Shown piece after piece: positions 6,450-13,066 of a stretch of DNA of 44,747 bases. The notes beneath the pieces are model-generated. The model saw only the letters and a program-made list of their open reading frames with translations, did not search any database and was not told the origin of the DNA. The position numbers and the translations under genes are program-made. This DNA is from a virus. Every line of letters begins with the position of its first letter. Positions within the stretch are counted from its first letter, which is position 1. Where the stretch lies: positions 1 through 44,747 of IMG/VR virus record IMGVR_UViG_3300022723_000245; one strand, 5' to 3'.

Positions 6450-6540
6450 TTTTTAGACCTGGTTACGAGCGAAGATGTCTTATTTCTACGGGCGTCATGA
6501 TAAGATGTTGAAAATTTTTTAATATTCCATTGAGTATATT

Positions 6541-6558
6541 TAAGTTAAAAATAACTTA
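6541..6558 (+). promoter_or_regulatory. Palindrome upstream of the 6566 gene
   Basis: TAAGTTA and TAACTTA form a perfect 7-bp inverted repeat with an AAAA loop, ending 7 bases before the ATG at 6566. It could be an operator or a weak hairpin over the ribosome-binding region. In this AT-rich setting chance is not excluded. Confidence 0.25.
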
Positions 6559-6565
6559 GAGAATC

Positions 6566-7009
6566 ATGAGACTAAAATATTTAAACGAATCAGTTCATAA
6601 CATCGACAGAACAAAACTGTTAATCTTATGGTATGAAGACGAAAATGGTAACAAATATATTCCTAGTCAAGAAGAAACACCAGATGATGTACCAATTGAT
6701 AAGTACCCTTATCAGGTATCGCAATTTCCCACAGAATTAAAAACCACTTATTTGAAGTGTTATGATGGTAGATCAGAAGAAGTAGCTGAAGGCAGTCAAA
6801 CTTGGCCGGAAGACTTAGTTTTAGCTATGGCTAATTCTGGTGATTATTCTCTATCTGAATCTATACTTATTGCTGCATGTAGTTGTGAACGATGCTTGAA
6901 TTCTTTATATCATAAATATGGACTAGACGATGGTTATCCAGAAGGTAGTGAAGAATGGCAAAAATGTGGGACTGTTTGCGATTTCTGTAAAGAACTTTCT
7001 CTTCATTGA
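6566..7009 (+). CDS. Unknown protein with C-terminal cysteine cluster (147 aa)
   Basis: A mostly acidic protein starting MRLKYLNESVHNIDRTKLL. Near the C-terminus are two cysteine clusters, CSCERC (around residue 109) and CGTVCDFC (around 134), which could bind one zinc ion. No family is recognised. It is followed after 8 bp by a convergent minus-strand gene. Its position ahead of the tail-fibre genes suggests a virion or assembly role. AGAGA 5 bases before the ATG is a weak ribosome-binding site. Confidence 0.6.
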   Translation: MRLKYLNESVHNIDRTKLLILWYEDENGNKYIPSQEETPDDVPIDKYPYQVSQFPTELKTTYLKCYDGRSEEVAEGSQTWPEDLVLAMANSGDYSLSESILIAACSCERCLNSLYHKYGLDDGYPEGSEEWQKCGTVCDFCKELSLH

Positions 7010-7017
7010 GATAATAC

Positions 7018-7374
7018 TTATCTGAATAACGTTTGGTTTTTCTTAACTTTTGGATTTTGTTCGTCTTGGACTACACCACCGTTTTGCTTTATATAGTTCT
7101 GCATCATATTTGCAATATCTTGTTCTTTAGCATTTCCTAGAACTTCTGATTGAGGCTGGTTTGTATCATATTCAGGAGCAGACGATTTTGGAGTCAATAT
7201 CTCTGGATTATCCATAGCAACAGCGATAGCATCGACATCCGACTGAGGGGTAGAACAAGAGGTATTACCATCGATTTCCGAACCCATTAGTCTCTGGGCA
7301 TCCTTGGATCCTCTCCATTTACCATCATAATTAGATGATAGTTTTTTATTATTTGTGTTGACTATTCTAATCAT
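7018..7374 (-). CDS. Unknown hydrophilic protein (118 aa)
   Basis: Minus-strand gene between plus-strand genes. The product is low-complexity and polar (MIRIVNTNNKKLSSNYDGKW at the start, VKKNQTLFR at the end), with one Cys, no membrane segment and no recognised motif. Disorder is likely. The start codon is 46 bp from the divergent tail-fibre gene. A short scaffold or regulatory protein is possible, but nothing supports a specific role. Confidence 0.5.
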   Translation of the reverse strand: MIRIVNTNNKKLSSNYDGKWRGSKDAQRLMGSEIDGNTSCSTPQSDVDAIAVAMDNPEILTPKSSAPEYDTNQPQSEVLGNAKEQDIANMMQNYIKQNGGVVQDEQNPKVKKNQTLFR

Positions 7375-7419
7375 ATGTTATTTTTGAGGTAAATATAATG
7401 AGATGGGTCATCATCGTTT

Positions 7420-8499
7420 ATGAAAATTATCTCAATAGAACCTAATGACTTATACGAAACAGGACCTATCATTGTTAATGTGGAGGATCTTAGGTATACG
7501 GATGTGAATTTGTTGATTAATGGTGTTGAGTCTGATATTAAAGTAGTCAATAGTTCGGTTATTAAAGCAACAATACCACAAATTCCTAGGAGTAGGACAT
7601 ATGATTTACGCATACAAGTGCGCGATCGTAGCGGGAAGATAATATTTTCCCAATCAGAATTTATTTTCATCAATAGCATTAATAAAGAGGACTTGCCGTT
7701 TAGATTTCCACCAATTATTGATCCTAACGAATCTAATCTTCAACCGCCTGATGAATCTACTCAATCATCGAGTAGCAGTGAGAGCGCTAGCTTTAGCTCT
7801 TCGTCTAGCTTTAGCAGCACTAGTAGTCGGAGTAGTTCTAGTAGTTCCACATCTAATAGCTCAGTGTCTGATGATTCATCTAGTTCTGATAGTTCTAATA
7901 GTTCTACATCTGATAGTTCTACATCTGACAGCTTATCTAGTGACAGTTCACCTAGTTCTATATCGATTTCATCATCATCCAGTTCTGATAGTACTGATGT
8001 TAGTTCTAGTTCTAGTGGTGAAGCCTCAGCAGAATCAGGTGCTATGATGGCGTTCTTAGATTCTACAGCGCCAAGCGGGTGGTTGTTATGTGACGGCTCA
8101 GCGGTATCTAGAACTACTTATTCGGATTTATTTGCGGTGATTGGGACTGCCTATGGTGCAGGTGATGGATCTACGACTTTTAATTTACCTGACGGACGTG
8201 GCAGGAGCATTTTTGGTGATGACGGTGCCACATTCGTTACTGGTGGTAATGGCGGATCAACCACCCATGATCACGGTGGGTCTTCTAATGGACATGCTTT
8301 AGCAATTAGTGAAATGCCTAGTCATGACCATAATGGCCCTTGGAATGGGACAGTACCAGCAGCAGACGCTGCACATACTTGTGCTGTTGGCAGAAGAAGC
8401 ACAGGCAATAGAGGAAGCAGTGATTCTCACAGCCACTCTCTGGATATGGTTAATATATTGCCGCCTTATCAGACCTGTTATTGGATTATAGCTGAATAA
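7420..8499 (+). CDS. Tail fibre protein: TIG-like domain, serine linker, tail-collar domain
   Basis: A 359-aa protein in three parts. Residues 1-104 are a beta-sandwich-like domain (MKIISIEPNDLYETGPIIVN to FRFPP) resembling IPT/TIG domains, and it is duplicated as a stand-alone gene at 10087-10401. Residues about 112-212 are nearly all Ser with Asp and Thr. Residues about 215-359 are a phage tail-collar domain (PF07484-type), with PSGWLLCDGSAVSRTTYSDL, VIGTAYGAGDGSTTFNLPD and a His-rich end (HDHGG, SHDHNG, HSHSL) that suits metal binding in trimeric fibre tips. Its stop codon overlaps the next start as TAATG. An in-frame ATG is preceded only by CATCGTTT. A 15-codon upstream frame at 7398, with a good GAGGT site, may couple translation. 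Confidence 0.85.
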   Translation: MKIISIEPNDLYETGPIIVNVEDLRYTDVNLLINGVESDIKVVNSSVIKATIPQIPRSRTYDLRIQVRDRSGKIIFSQSEFIFINSINKEDLPFRFPPIIDPNESNLQPPDESTQSSSSSESASFSSSSSFSSTSSRSSSSSSTSNSSVSDDSSSSDSSNSSTSDSSTSDSLSSDSSPSSISISSSSSSDSTDVSSSSSGEASAESGAMMAFLDSTAPSGWLLCDGSAVSRTTYSDLFAVIGTAYGAGDGSTTFNLPDGRGRSIFGDDGATFVTGGNGGSTTHDHGGSSNGHALAISEMPSHDHNGPWNGTVPAADAAHTCAVGRRSTGNRGSSDSHSHSLDMVNILPPYQTCYWIIAE

Positions 8500-8984
8500 T
8501 GGCAGATTTAGCAGCAGGAATGGTAATGTTATGGACAACTGGGTCTGCGCCCACTGGTTGGTTACTTTGTGATGGGTCAGAAGTATCCAGGACTACTTAT
8601 TCAGATTTATTTGCAGTGATTGGCACCACTTATGGTGCAGGCGATGGATCTACTACTTTTAACCTGCCAGATTTTTCTGACTCCGCTCTATTTGGAGTTG
8701 ATGGTACTGCAGACTTTCTAGATTTAACAACTTCTGGTGGGTCATCAACGCATAGTCACTCGGTTGGATCTCACACTTTAACGACATCTGAGATGCCTAG
8801 CCACGATCATAGCAATGTCCACGATGGATCACAGGATCAATCAGACGCTGGTAGTTTTTCAGTTGCCGAACCTAATAGACAAGCACTTGGATCAAGAGGT
8901 GGTGGTGGATCTCACAATCATGGAATTAGTAGTGACGACAACACCCCGCCATCATTAGTGCTTAATTATGTGGTGAAGACATGA
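8499..8984 (+). CDS. Tail-collar domain protein 2
   Basis: A 161-aa protein that is almost entirely a tail-collar domain: GWLLCDGSEVSRTTYSDLFA, then AVIGTTYGAGDGSTTFNLPD, then His clusters (THSHSVGSH, SHDHSNVHDG, SHNHG). It lacks the TIG-like and serine-linker parts of the preceding protein. It begins on the A of the previous stop (TAATG) and ends in ATGA overlap with the next gene, so the three collar genes are translationally coupled. The conserved DNA core is identical over 55 bp to that of the next gene, evidence of recent duplication or gene conversion. It probably forms part of a short tail fibre or a baseplate-associated tip. Confidence 0.85.
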   Translation: MADLAAGMVMLWTTGSAPTGWLLCDGSEVSRTTYSDLFAVIGTTYGAGDGSTTFNLPDFSDSALFGVDGTADFLDLTTSGGSSTHSHSVGSHTLTTSEMPSHDHSNVHDGSQDQSDAGSFSVAEPNRQALGSRGGGGSHNHGISSDDNTPPSLVLNYVVKT

Positions 8985-9454
8985 CAGCTACTGGCGGTAT
9001 TCAACCATTTGGTGGTTCTTCTGTTCCAACTGGCTATTTAGCATGTGATGGATCCGCAGTATCGAGAACGACATATGCAGATCTATTTGCAGTGATTGGC
9101 ACCACTTATGGTGCAGGCGATGGATCTACTACTTTTAATTTGCCTGATATGCAGGGAAAAATGTCTTGTGGTGTTGGTGTTAATTCTTTAGCTGCACAGA
9201 TTGGAAATGCAACACACAGCCATGGTGGGTTAAATTCTCACACCCTAACTACATCTGAACTTCCTAACCATAATCATCCAACTGGCCCATTCGATACAGG
9301 TGATACCTCAGGGTTCTTCACTGGCGAAAATCACCCAGCGGCTAGCCGTAAGAACACAACCAATACCGGAGGCGGCGGGTCTCATTCACATTCTATTCCG
9401 TCTCAAAATAATAGGCCACCATATATAGTATGTCGGTTCATCATCAAGACTTGA
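8981..9454 (+). CDS. Tail-collar domain protein 3
   Basis: A 157-aa third paralogue with the same layout: PTGYLACDGSAVSRTTYADL near the start, AVIGTTYGAGDGSTTFNLPD in the middle and His clusters (THSHGG, NHNHPTGP, SHSHSIPS) in the second half. The variable stretch between the conserved core and the His-rich end differs most from the other copies, as expected for receptor-facing loops. The start overlaps the previous stop by four bases (ATGA). Three tandem collar proteins could form a hetero-oligomeric tip or a reservoir for exchange of binding specificity. Confidence 0.85.
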   Translation: MTATGGIQPFGGSSVPTGYLACDGSAVSRTTYADLFAVIGTTYGAGDGSTTFNLPDMQGKMSCGVGVNSLAAQIGNATHSHGGLNSHTLTTSELPNHNHPTGPFDTGDTSGFFTGENHPAASRKNTTNTGGGGSHSHSIPSQNNRPPYIVCRFIIKT

Positions 9455-9463
9455 GGTAATATA

Positions 9464-10087
9464 ATGACCAGAATTCCGAAGCGTTTGTCAATCATAATGG
9501 AAGATCGCAGGGTCGTCGATGAGGACTTTGAAGATCCCATTTTGTTTGATGATCCGGATTTAAGTCCAGATTATGCAGATTTAAAAGAGGATGGAGTATG
9601 GGCCATTCAGTGGTATGGAGAAGCAGATCAACCGTACGGCGAGATTGAATATGAAGATGATCGCCCTAATGAAATATTCATGGAATTTTCTAGAATAGAA
9701 AGATATGTTGATGCTGTTGATGACACACGATATAGAAGATCTGCTAGAAAAGCTGCTGAACTGGATAGCTATCGGTCCAGCCAGCAATTTGAGGATGATT
9801 TAATCAAAAAATTATATTGGAAAACTGCCATGCATGAAACCAATAATTTAGGTGCTAATCCTACGTCGGCAGCTAGGATTGAAAGAATGGCAATTGATGG
9901 TGATTCAGATGCCATTAGTGCTATTAGCTGGAAAGATGATCTTTGGGATGAATATGAAAATCGTAAGCAACAAATCCAGAATGCTTCAACTCCAGAAGAA
10001 AAAGAAGCAATTGACAATGATTTTAGTGATTTTAAGGATTTGACCGTAAATATAAGAGACGTTCTTAATAGAGGAAGACTTAGTTAG
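9464..10087 (+). CDS. Unknown acidic protein in tail-fibre operon (207 aa)
   Basis: It begins after GAGGT with a 6-base spacer, the clearest ribosome-binding site in this operon. The protein is acidic and helical in its second half (FEDDLIKKLYWKTAMHE; DLWDEYENRKQQIQNAS), with a beta-like segment GVWAIQWYGEADQPYGEIEY near residue 46. A tryptophan-rich 'WAIQWYG' patch ahead of a helical region is seen in small proteins encoded next to phage fibre genes, some acting as fibre-assembly chaperones. The similarity here is too weak to name a family. It ends in a 1-base overlap with the next gene. Confidence 0.6.
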   Translation: MTRIPKRLSIIMEDRRVVDEDFEDPILFDDPDLSPDYADLKEDGVWAIQWYGEADQPYGEIEYEDDRPNEIFMEFSRIERYVDAVDDTRYRRSARKAAELDSYRSSQQFEDDLIKKLYWKTAMHETNNLGANPTSAARIERMAIDGDSDAISAISWKDDLWDEYENRKQQIQNASTPEEKEAIDNDFSDFKDLTVNIRDVLNRGRLS

Positions 10088-10401
10088 TGAAGATTTTATC
10101 GATAGGACCTGATTATTTATATGAGACTGGCCCAATTATAGTTGAGACTGATGGACTAGAGTATACTGATATCAATTTATTGATAGACGGAGTTCAATCA
10201 ACAATAAAATTCATTAGCGGCTCAATAATTAAAGCTACAATCCCGCAAATACCTGAAAGTGATGCTTATGATGTGCTGGTTCAAATTATAGATCGCAATG
10301 GTAGAATAATTTTTTCAGATCCAAAACCAGTATTTATAAACAAAATACGCGAAGAAGATTTACGGTTCAGATTTCCGCCAGCTCTAGATCATCATAATTG
10401 A
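10087..10401 (+). CDS. Stand-alone TIG-like domain, paralogue of tail-fibre N-terminus
   Basis: A 104-aa protein matching residues 1-104 of the 7420-8499 fibre almost position by position: KILSIGPDYLYETGPIIVET against KIISIEPNDLYETGPIIVNV, and FRFPP near the end of both. The serine linker and collar domain are absent. The start is GTG at 10087, overlapping the previous TAG by one base. The N-terminal domain of fibres often docks onto the baseplate, so a free copy may fill vacant docking sites, cap the fibre stack or be the remnant of a duplicated fibre gene. The promoter at 10398 overlaps the stop codon. Confidence 0.75.
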   Translation: MKILSIGPDYLYETGPIIVETDGLEYTDINLLIDGVQSTIKFISGSIIKATIPQIPESDAYDVLVQIIDRNGRIIFSDPKPVFINKIREEDLRFRFPPALDHHN

Positions 10402-10425
10402 CGGCCCATTTCTGATTGTTATAAT
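10398..10425 (+). promoter_or_regulatory. Strong sigma70-type promoter before tRNA cluster 3
   Basis: TTGACG (10398-10403), 16-bp spacer, perfect TATAAT (10420-10425). It overlaps the stop codon of the preceding gene and would produce an RNA from about 10432 into the 10519 hairpin and the Asn/Pro tRNAs. Confidence 0.75.
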
Positions 10426-10431
10426 ATGGTA

Positions 10432-10518
10432 CGATGACTGTTCAGAACCCCAATCCAAATAATCCAGTTAAGGACATATGACCGGCGTCATTTGGATTAG
10501 GAAATAGCATACCCTTCC
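10432..10518 (+). ncRNA. Structured leader RNA candidate
   Basis: The RNA expected from the 10398 promoter holds a 9-bp inverted repeat (AATCCAAAT 10452-10460, ATTTGGATT 10490-10498) enclosing a smaller ATGAC/GTCAT hairpin (10478-10491). The two stems share two bases, so they compete or stack. No protein frame is convincing. It could be a small RNA ended by the 10519 hairpin. Confidence 0.35.
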
Positions 10519-10548
10519 AAGAGCCCCGGTCGCAAGATCGGGGCTCTT
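10519..10548 (+). terminator. 13-bp GC-rich hairpin with GCAA tetraloop
   Basis: The arms 10519-10531 and 10536-10548 pair fully (one G-U) around a GCAA (GNRA) loop. GCTTTATT follows, a poor T-tract. It is a candidate intrinsic terminator or stable processing hairpin. A partial copy of its right side (GCAAGATCGGG) is fused to the broken tRNA at 10580-10631. Confidence 0.6.
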
Positions 10549-10579
10549 GCTTTATTGGCTCTTTGACATCGTTATAAAA

Positions 10580-10631
10580 CTCTGTGTAGCTCAGCTTGGT
10601 AGAGCGCTGCGTTCGCAAGATCGGGCCCTTA
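10580..10631 (+). pseudogene. Truncated tRNA (5' half only)
   Basis: From 10580 the sequence runs as a tRNA through the acceptor strand, TA, D arm (GCTC/GAGC with AGCTTGGTA) and the first half of the anticodon stem (CTGCG), with loop TTCGCAA (anticodon would be CGC). The 3' stem half, variable region, T arm and acceptor are missing. The continuation GATCGGGCCCTT instead resembles the right arm of the 10519 hairpin, so a recombination at CGCAAGATCGGG probably destroyed it. Confidence 0.65.
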
Positions 10632-10651
10632 TTTTATCAGTTCTTTGATGA

Positions 10652-10726
10652 TCCCAGATAACTCAATGGAAGAGTAGCGGACTGTTAATCCGTTAGTTGC
10701 AGGTTCGAGTCCTGCTCTGGGAGCCA
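10652..10726 (+). tRNA. tRNA-Asn (anticodon GTT)
   Basis: The acceptor is TCCCAGA/TCTGGGA, a CGGA/TCCG anticodon stem carries loop CTGTTAA, and the T arm GCAGG/CCTGC and CCA are encoded. TCTTTGATGAT lies just before it, as before several other tRNAs here. Confidence 0.92.
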
Positions 10727-10729
10727 CTA

Positions 10730-10867
10730 CCTCTCGCATTACACTTGGTTCATTTCGGGGTATAGCTCAATCTGGTCAGAGTGCCTGCCTTGGGAGCAGG
10801 AGGTTGTGAGTTCAAATCTCACTACCCCGACCAAAGCTATAATTCGAATCAAGTGTAATGCGAGAGG
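10730..10867. repeat. 18-bp perfect inverted repeat flanking tRNA-Pro
   Basis: The left arm 10730-10747 and right arm 10850-10867 are perfect complements and enclose the tRNA-Pro gene. The left arm begins three bases after the CCA of tRNA-Asn. The right arm ends six bases before an endonuclease-like gene remnant. In RNA the tRNA would sit at the end of a long double-stranded stem, a natural RNase III substrate. Confidence 0.9.
10756..10833 (+). tRNA. tRNA-Pro (anticodon TGG)
   Basis: The acceptor is CGGGGTA/TACCCCG, the anticodon stem CCTGC/GCAGG has loop CTTGGGA and CCA is encoded at 10831-10833. It decodes CCA and other CCN codons. Confidence 0.93.
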
Positions 10868-10873
10868 CTCATT

Positions 10874-11111
10874 ATGAAAAGATGTGCAAATAATAAGGCC
10901 ACAACAGAAATATTGTTCTATAACATGCATGCGGGAGAACAGAACGAGTATTAAGCGCCCCTGCAAGGAGCATTTATTTAGTGATGCGAACGATATGTCT
11001 TTGAGACAGGTCGCTAAGAAATATGGGGTATCCGACAGAACCGTGAGGAAATGGTTGACGTATTATGATATTGATTTACAAAAATCTTTTTCTGGGAAGA
11101 CTATAAAATAA
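10874..11111 (+). pseudogene. Remnant of an HNH-endonuclease-type DNA-binding module (zinc ribbon + HTH)
   Basis: The longer frame opens at ATG 10884 (75 aa). It contains QKYCSITCMRENR, typical of the second half of a small zinc ribbon, then SLRQVAKKYGVSDRTVRKWL, a helix-turn-helix of the kind attached to phage HNH homing endonucleases. The first half of the ribbon is in another frame: ATG 10874 gives MKRCANNKATTE, where a CxxC would be expected but the second Cys is Asn. A one-base frameshift would join the parts. No HNH nuclease motif follows before the stop. This looks like an endonuclease fragment left beside tRNA-Pro, although the 75-aa HTH protein may still be made. GAGAGG lies 8 bases before ATG 10874. 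Confidence 0.55.
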
Positions 11112-11161
11112 TCAAGATTAATGTAAAGGAGGCTGACATGTCATTTTAGGGAGACCTAGAC

Positions 11162-11431
11162 ATGTCACGTTCTTATCGCAAGAAGCCTTATTCTTCTCAT
11201 TATTGCTACCGCTCCGAGAAGCAATGGAAGCGGGATAATAATAGGCGGATGAGGCGCATCGTACATCAGAGGCTTAACCGATGGGGTGAAACCGATGATG
11301 ATTTAGTGCTGCCTATCATGAAGGAAATCTCTAATATTTGGGATTCTCCCAGTGAGGGCAAACACTGGTTCATGGACTGGCTTGACTACATGGGTGAACT
11401 CAGATTTTTCAAAGAGGTGATCCGGAAATGA
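11162..11431 (+). CDS. Unknown basic protein (89 aa)
   Basis: It begins MSRSYRKKPYSSHYCYRSEK after GGGAGACC, a good ribosome-binding site. The first 40 residues are strongly basic and rich in Tyr, Arg and Ser. The rest is amphipathic (LPIMKEISNIWDSPSEGKHW). Small phage proteins with the MSRSYRK start are common, but their function is not known to me. The stop overlaps the next start (ATGA), indicating coupled translation. Nucleic-acid binding is a reasonable guess from charge. Confidence 0.6.
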   Translation: MSRSYRKKPYSSHYCYRSEKQWKRDNNRRMRRIVHQRLNRWGETDDDLVLPIMKEISNIWDSPSEGKHWFMDWLDYMGELRFFKEVIRK

Positions 11432-11592
11432 CTATCTTCAGTTCAATGTCTCTCCAACTAAAGGGAGAGATCATGGTAGGTGGATATTCTAAGTATCACC
11501 CATTTACTTGTGGTAGACCTGGGTGCAGGTGCAAATTAAGAGATCATAAAATCGATCGTGGACCTTTTATTGAAGATTATGATGAAGACTAA
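11428..11592 (+). CDS. Small cysteine-containing protein of unknown function (54 aa)
   Basis: A 54-codon frame that starts in ATGA overlap with the previous gene and overlaps the next by 14 bases. The product has FTCGRPGCRCKLRDHK in its centre, three closely spaced Cys plus His that could bind a metal, and an acidic C-terminus (IEDYDED). The coupled arrangement is the main reason to believe it is expressed. Confidence 0.55.
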   Translation: MTIFSSMSLQLKGEIMVGGYSKYHPFTCGRPGCRCKLRDHKIDRGPFIEDYDED

Positions 11593-11908
11593 TGGCGAAA
11601 TACTAGTAGAATTAGATTATGAATTATTGTTTAGTGAATTTTGCGCAGAGATTTGTGCTAATAAAGCAGAAGCATTTCGTGTAGGATTCTTTAAGCAATG
11701 GCTTAAGAAAAATAGAAAAAGCATATGGAAAGGAATGCTTATAAAAGGGTCTAATTATGGGCAAAAAGCTGCGGAGGAACGATTTGGGGAGTTAGCTGAT
11801 TGTATATTAAAGACTTGGGAATCATTAGGATTACTAGAAATGAGAAATGATTCAAGAAGGTGTCGATATATATTATTTGATAGTGATATCTATGACATCA
11901 TGCAGTAA
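11579..11908 (+). CDS. Unknown helical protein (about 109 aa)
   Basis: The start is chosen at ATG 11579 or 11582 (MMKTNGEILVELDYEL). An upstream GTG at 11558 would give seven more residues but deeper overlap. The protein is rich in predicted helix (CAEICANKAEAFRVGFFKQW; AAEERFGELADCILKTWESL), is basic in the middle and ends SDIYDIMQ. No domain is recognised. It closes a three-gene coupled run (11162-11908), and its last 11 bases overlap the convergent gene at 11898-12665. Confidence 0.6.
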   Translation: MMKTNGEILVELDYELLFSEFCAEICANKAEAFRVGFFKQWLKKNRKSIWKGMLIKGSNYGQKAAEERFGELADCILKTWESLGLLEMRNDSRRCRYILFDSDIYDIMQ

Positions 11909-12665
11909 TAGTTCCTACTCCACCGCATTTGGCACATTTTTCATAGTTGACCCTATTAACGCCCGATCCCCTACATAATGGACAATCAATAGTCTTAGAC
12001 CCTGACAGATGTCCACTACCAGCAGTAGCAGCCCTTGTTAAATTATATTGATCATCGGTTTCTTTAAGTATCTTATCAAGCTCAGAGCCAGATCGCTTAT
12101 CGATTCGGATAATGGTAGTTCCGAAATCGCTTTTCTGAACAATGCCGTCTTCTAATTTCTTGACTCTCTTATTTCCTTCGTGGATAGCTCGTCCTTCTCC
12201 ATCTTCCACTCGACTGTATCCAGGCATGGCTGGTGGGAGTTCGTTATCAGCACTTACTTTAGCACTTACTCCTGTTTTTAAATCACCGTCAACTTCTGTG
12301 AAACCCTTATCAGATTTTCTGGCTTGTATTTCTTTTGGAGCTACTACGGCGGGAACTTGTGCTTCAGGTTCCTCGGGTTGAGTCAATCCCTTTTCTCCTA
12401 ATAAAAGACGCCCCAGATCTTCTTTGGAGATTCCCAAATCTTTTGCTGCCTCAGCTATTCTAGCAACTGCTTCGTTTTTCTTTTGCTCTACTTCCAGTTT
12501 TTCCTTATCTAGTTCTTCTAATTTGTCTTTAATTAGTTGTTTTAGCTTTTTCAAAGGGTGTTCATCTGCTATATCTTCTTTGATCCAGTAAATAACACCA
12601 TCAACAGTCAGATCTGTCAGATCACAATCTGACTCGCCTGTCAAAAAGCAGCATTTTTCATTCAT
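11898..12665 (-). CDS. Coiled-coil protein with DnaJ-type zinc finger (255 aa)
   Basis: Residues about 40-80 form a charged helix (LKKLKQLIKDKLEELDKEKL) suited to a coiled coil. Residues about 95-215 are polar and probably disordered. The C-terminus carries CPLCRGSGV and CAKCGGVGT, two CxxCxGxG motifs as in the zinc-binding domain of DnaJ chaperones, enough for one zinc site. There is no J domain. Such fingers mediate protein or RNA contacts. The start lies next to TATAAAATACTATG. A virion-assembly or host-takeover adaptor is possible. Function is not known. Confidence 0.6.
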   Translation of the reverse strand: MNEKCCFLTGESDCDLTDLTVDGVIYWIKEDIADEHPLKKLKQLIKDKLEELDKEKLEVEQKKNEAVARIAEAAKDLGISKEDLGRLLLGEKGLTQPEEPEAQVPAVVAPKEIQARKSDKGFTEVDGDLKTGVSAKVSADNELPPAMPGYSRVEDGEGRAIHEGNKRVKKLEDGIVQKSDFGTTIIRIDKRSGSELDKILKETDDQYNLTRAATAGSGHLSGSKTIDCPLCRGSGVNRVNYEKCAKCGGVGTITA

Positions 12666-12694
12666 AGTATTTTATATACTGCGGAGGTCTCTTA

Positions 12695-13066
12695 ATGAGT
12701 AATGACAAAATCATCTCAGTTTATAAAGTTGACTTAGGGTATGATCCCGAAAAGGAGATTGAGCGATCTCTCAAGGAAGAAATTAGCGAAGAAGTTCTTG
12801 AAGATGCTAAAGACATTATTGACGCCATATCTGATCGTCCAGAAAATAAAAATGCTATCAAAAAGATTGAAGATGAAAAGAATTTGGAAAAATGTTGTGA
12901 TATTATTATTAAAGAGGGTAAGATATCCAAGGAGCAACTATGCGAGATAACTAATATGAGTATTTATGCAGTAACTAATAGTATGCGTGCCTTTGCCAAG
13001 AAATATTATAGAAAATCGTTTAAAAGGCTATCTAAGAAATCAAATGATTACGGGTTTGAGGAGTAG
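12695..13066 (+). CDS. Unknown acidic protein with C-terminal HTH-like segment (123 aa)
   Basis: A lone plus-strand gene among minus-strand genes, started by a clear GCGGAGGT site. Residues 1-60 are acidic (EKEIERSLKEEISEEVLEDA). Residues about 75-115 (GKISKEQLCEITNMSIYAV, then NSMRAFAKKYYRKSFKR) look like a helix-turn-helix followed by a basic tail. A small regulator is plausible. Its 3' end overlaps the 3' end of the convergent UDG-like gene by 35 bases. Confidence 0.55.
   Translation: MSNDKIISVYKVDLGYDPEKEIERSLKEEISEEVLEDAKDIIDAISDRPENKNAIKKIEDEKNLEKCCDIIIKEGKISKEQLCEITNMSIYAVTNSMRAFAKKYYRKSFKRLSKKSNDYGFEE

Noticed and set aside
10560-10586. Promoter TTGACA followed by TATAAA at 10564-10580
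   Set aside because: The spacer is only four bases, so it cannot work as a sigma70 promoter.
264-10833. Suppressor tRNA that could read UAA at 19301
   Set aside because: All 14 anticodons are ordinary sense anticodons; none pairs with a stop codon.
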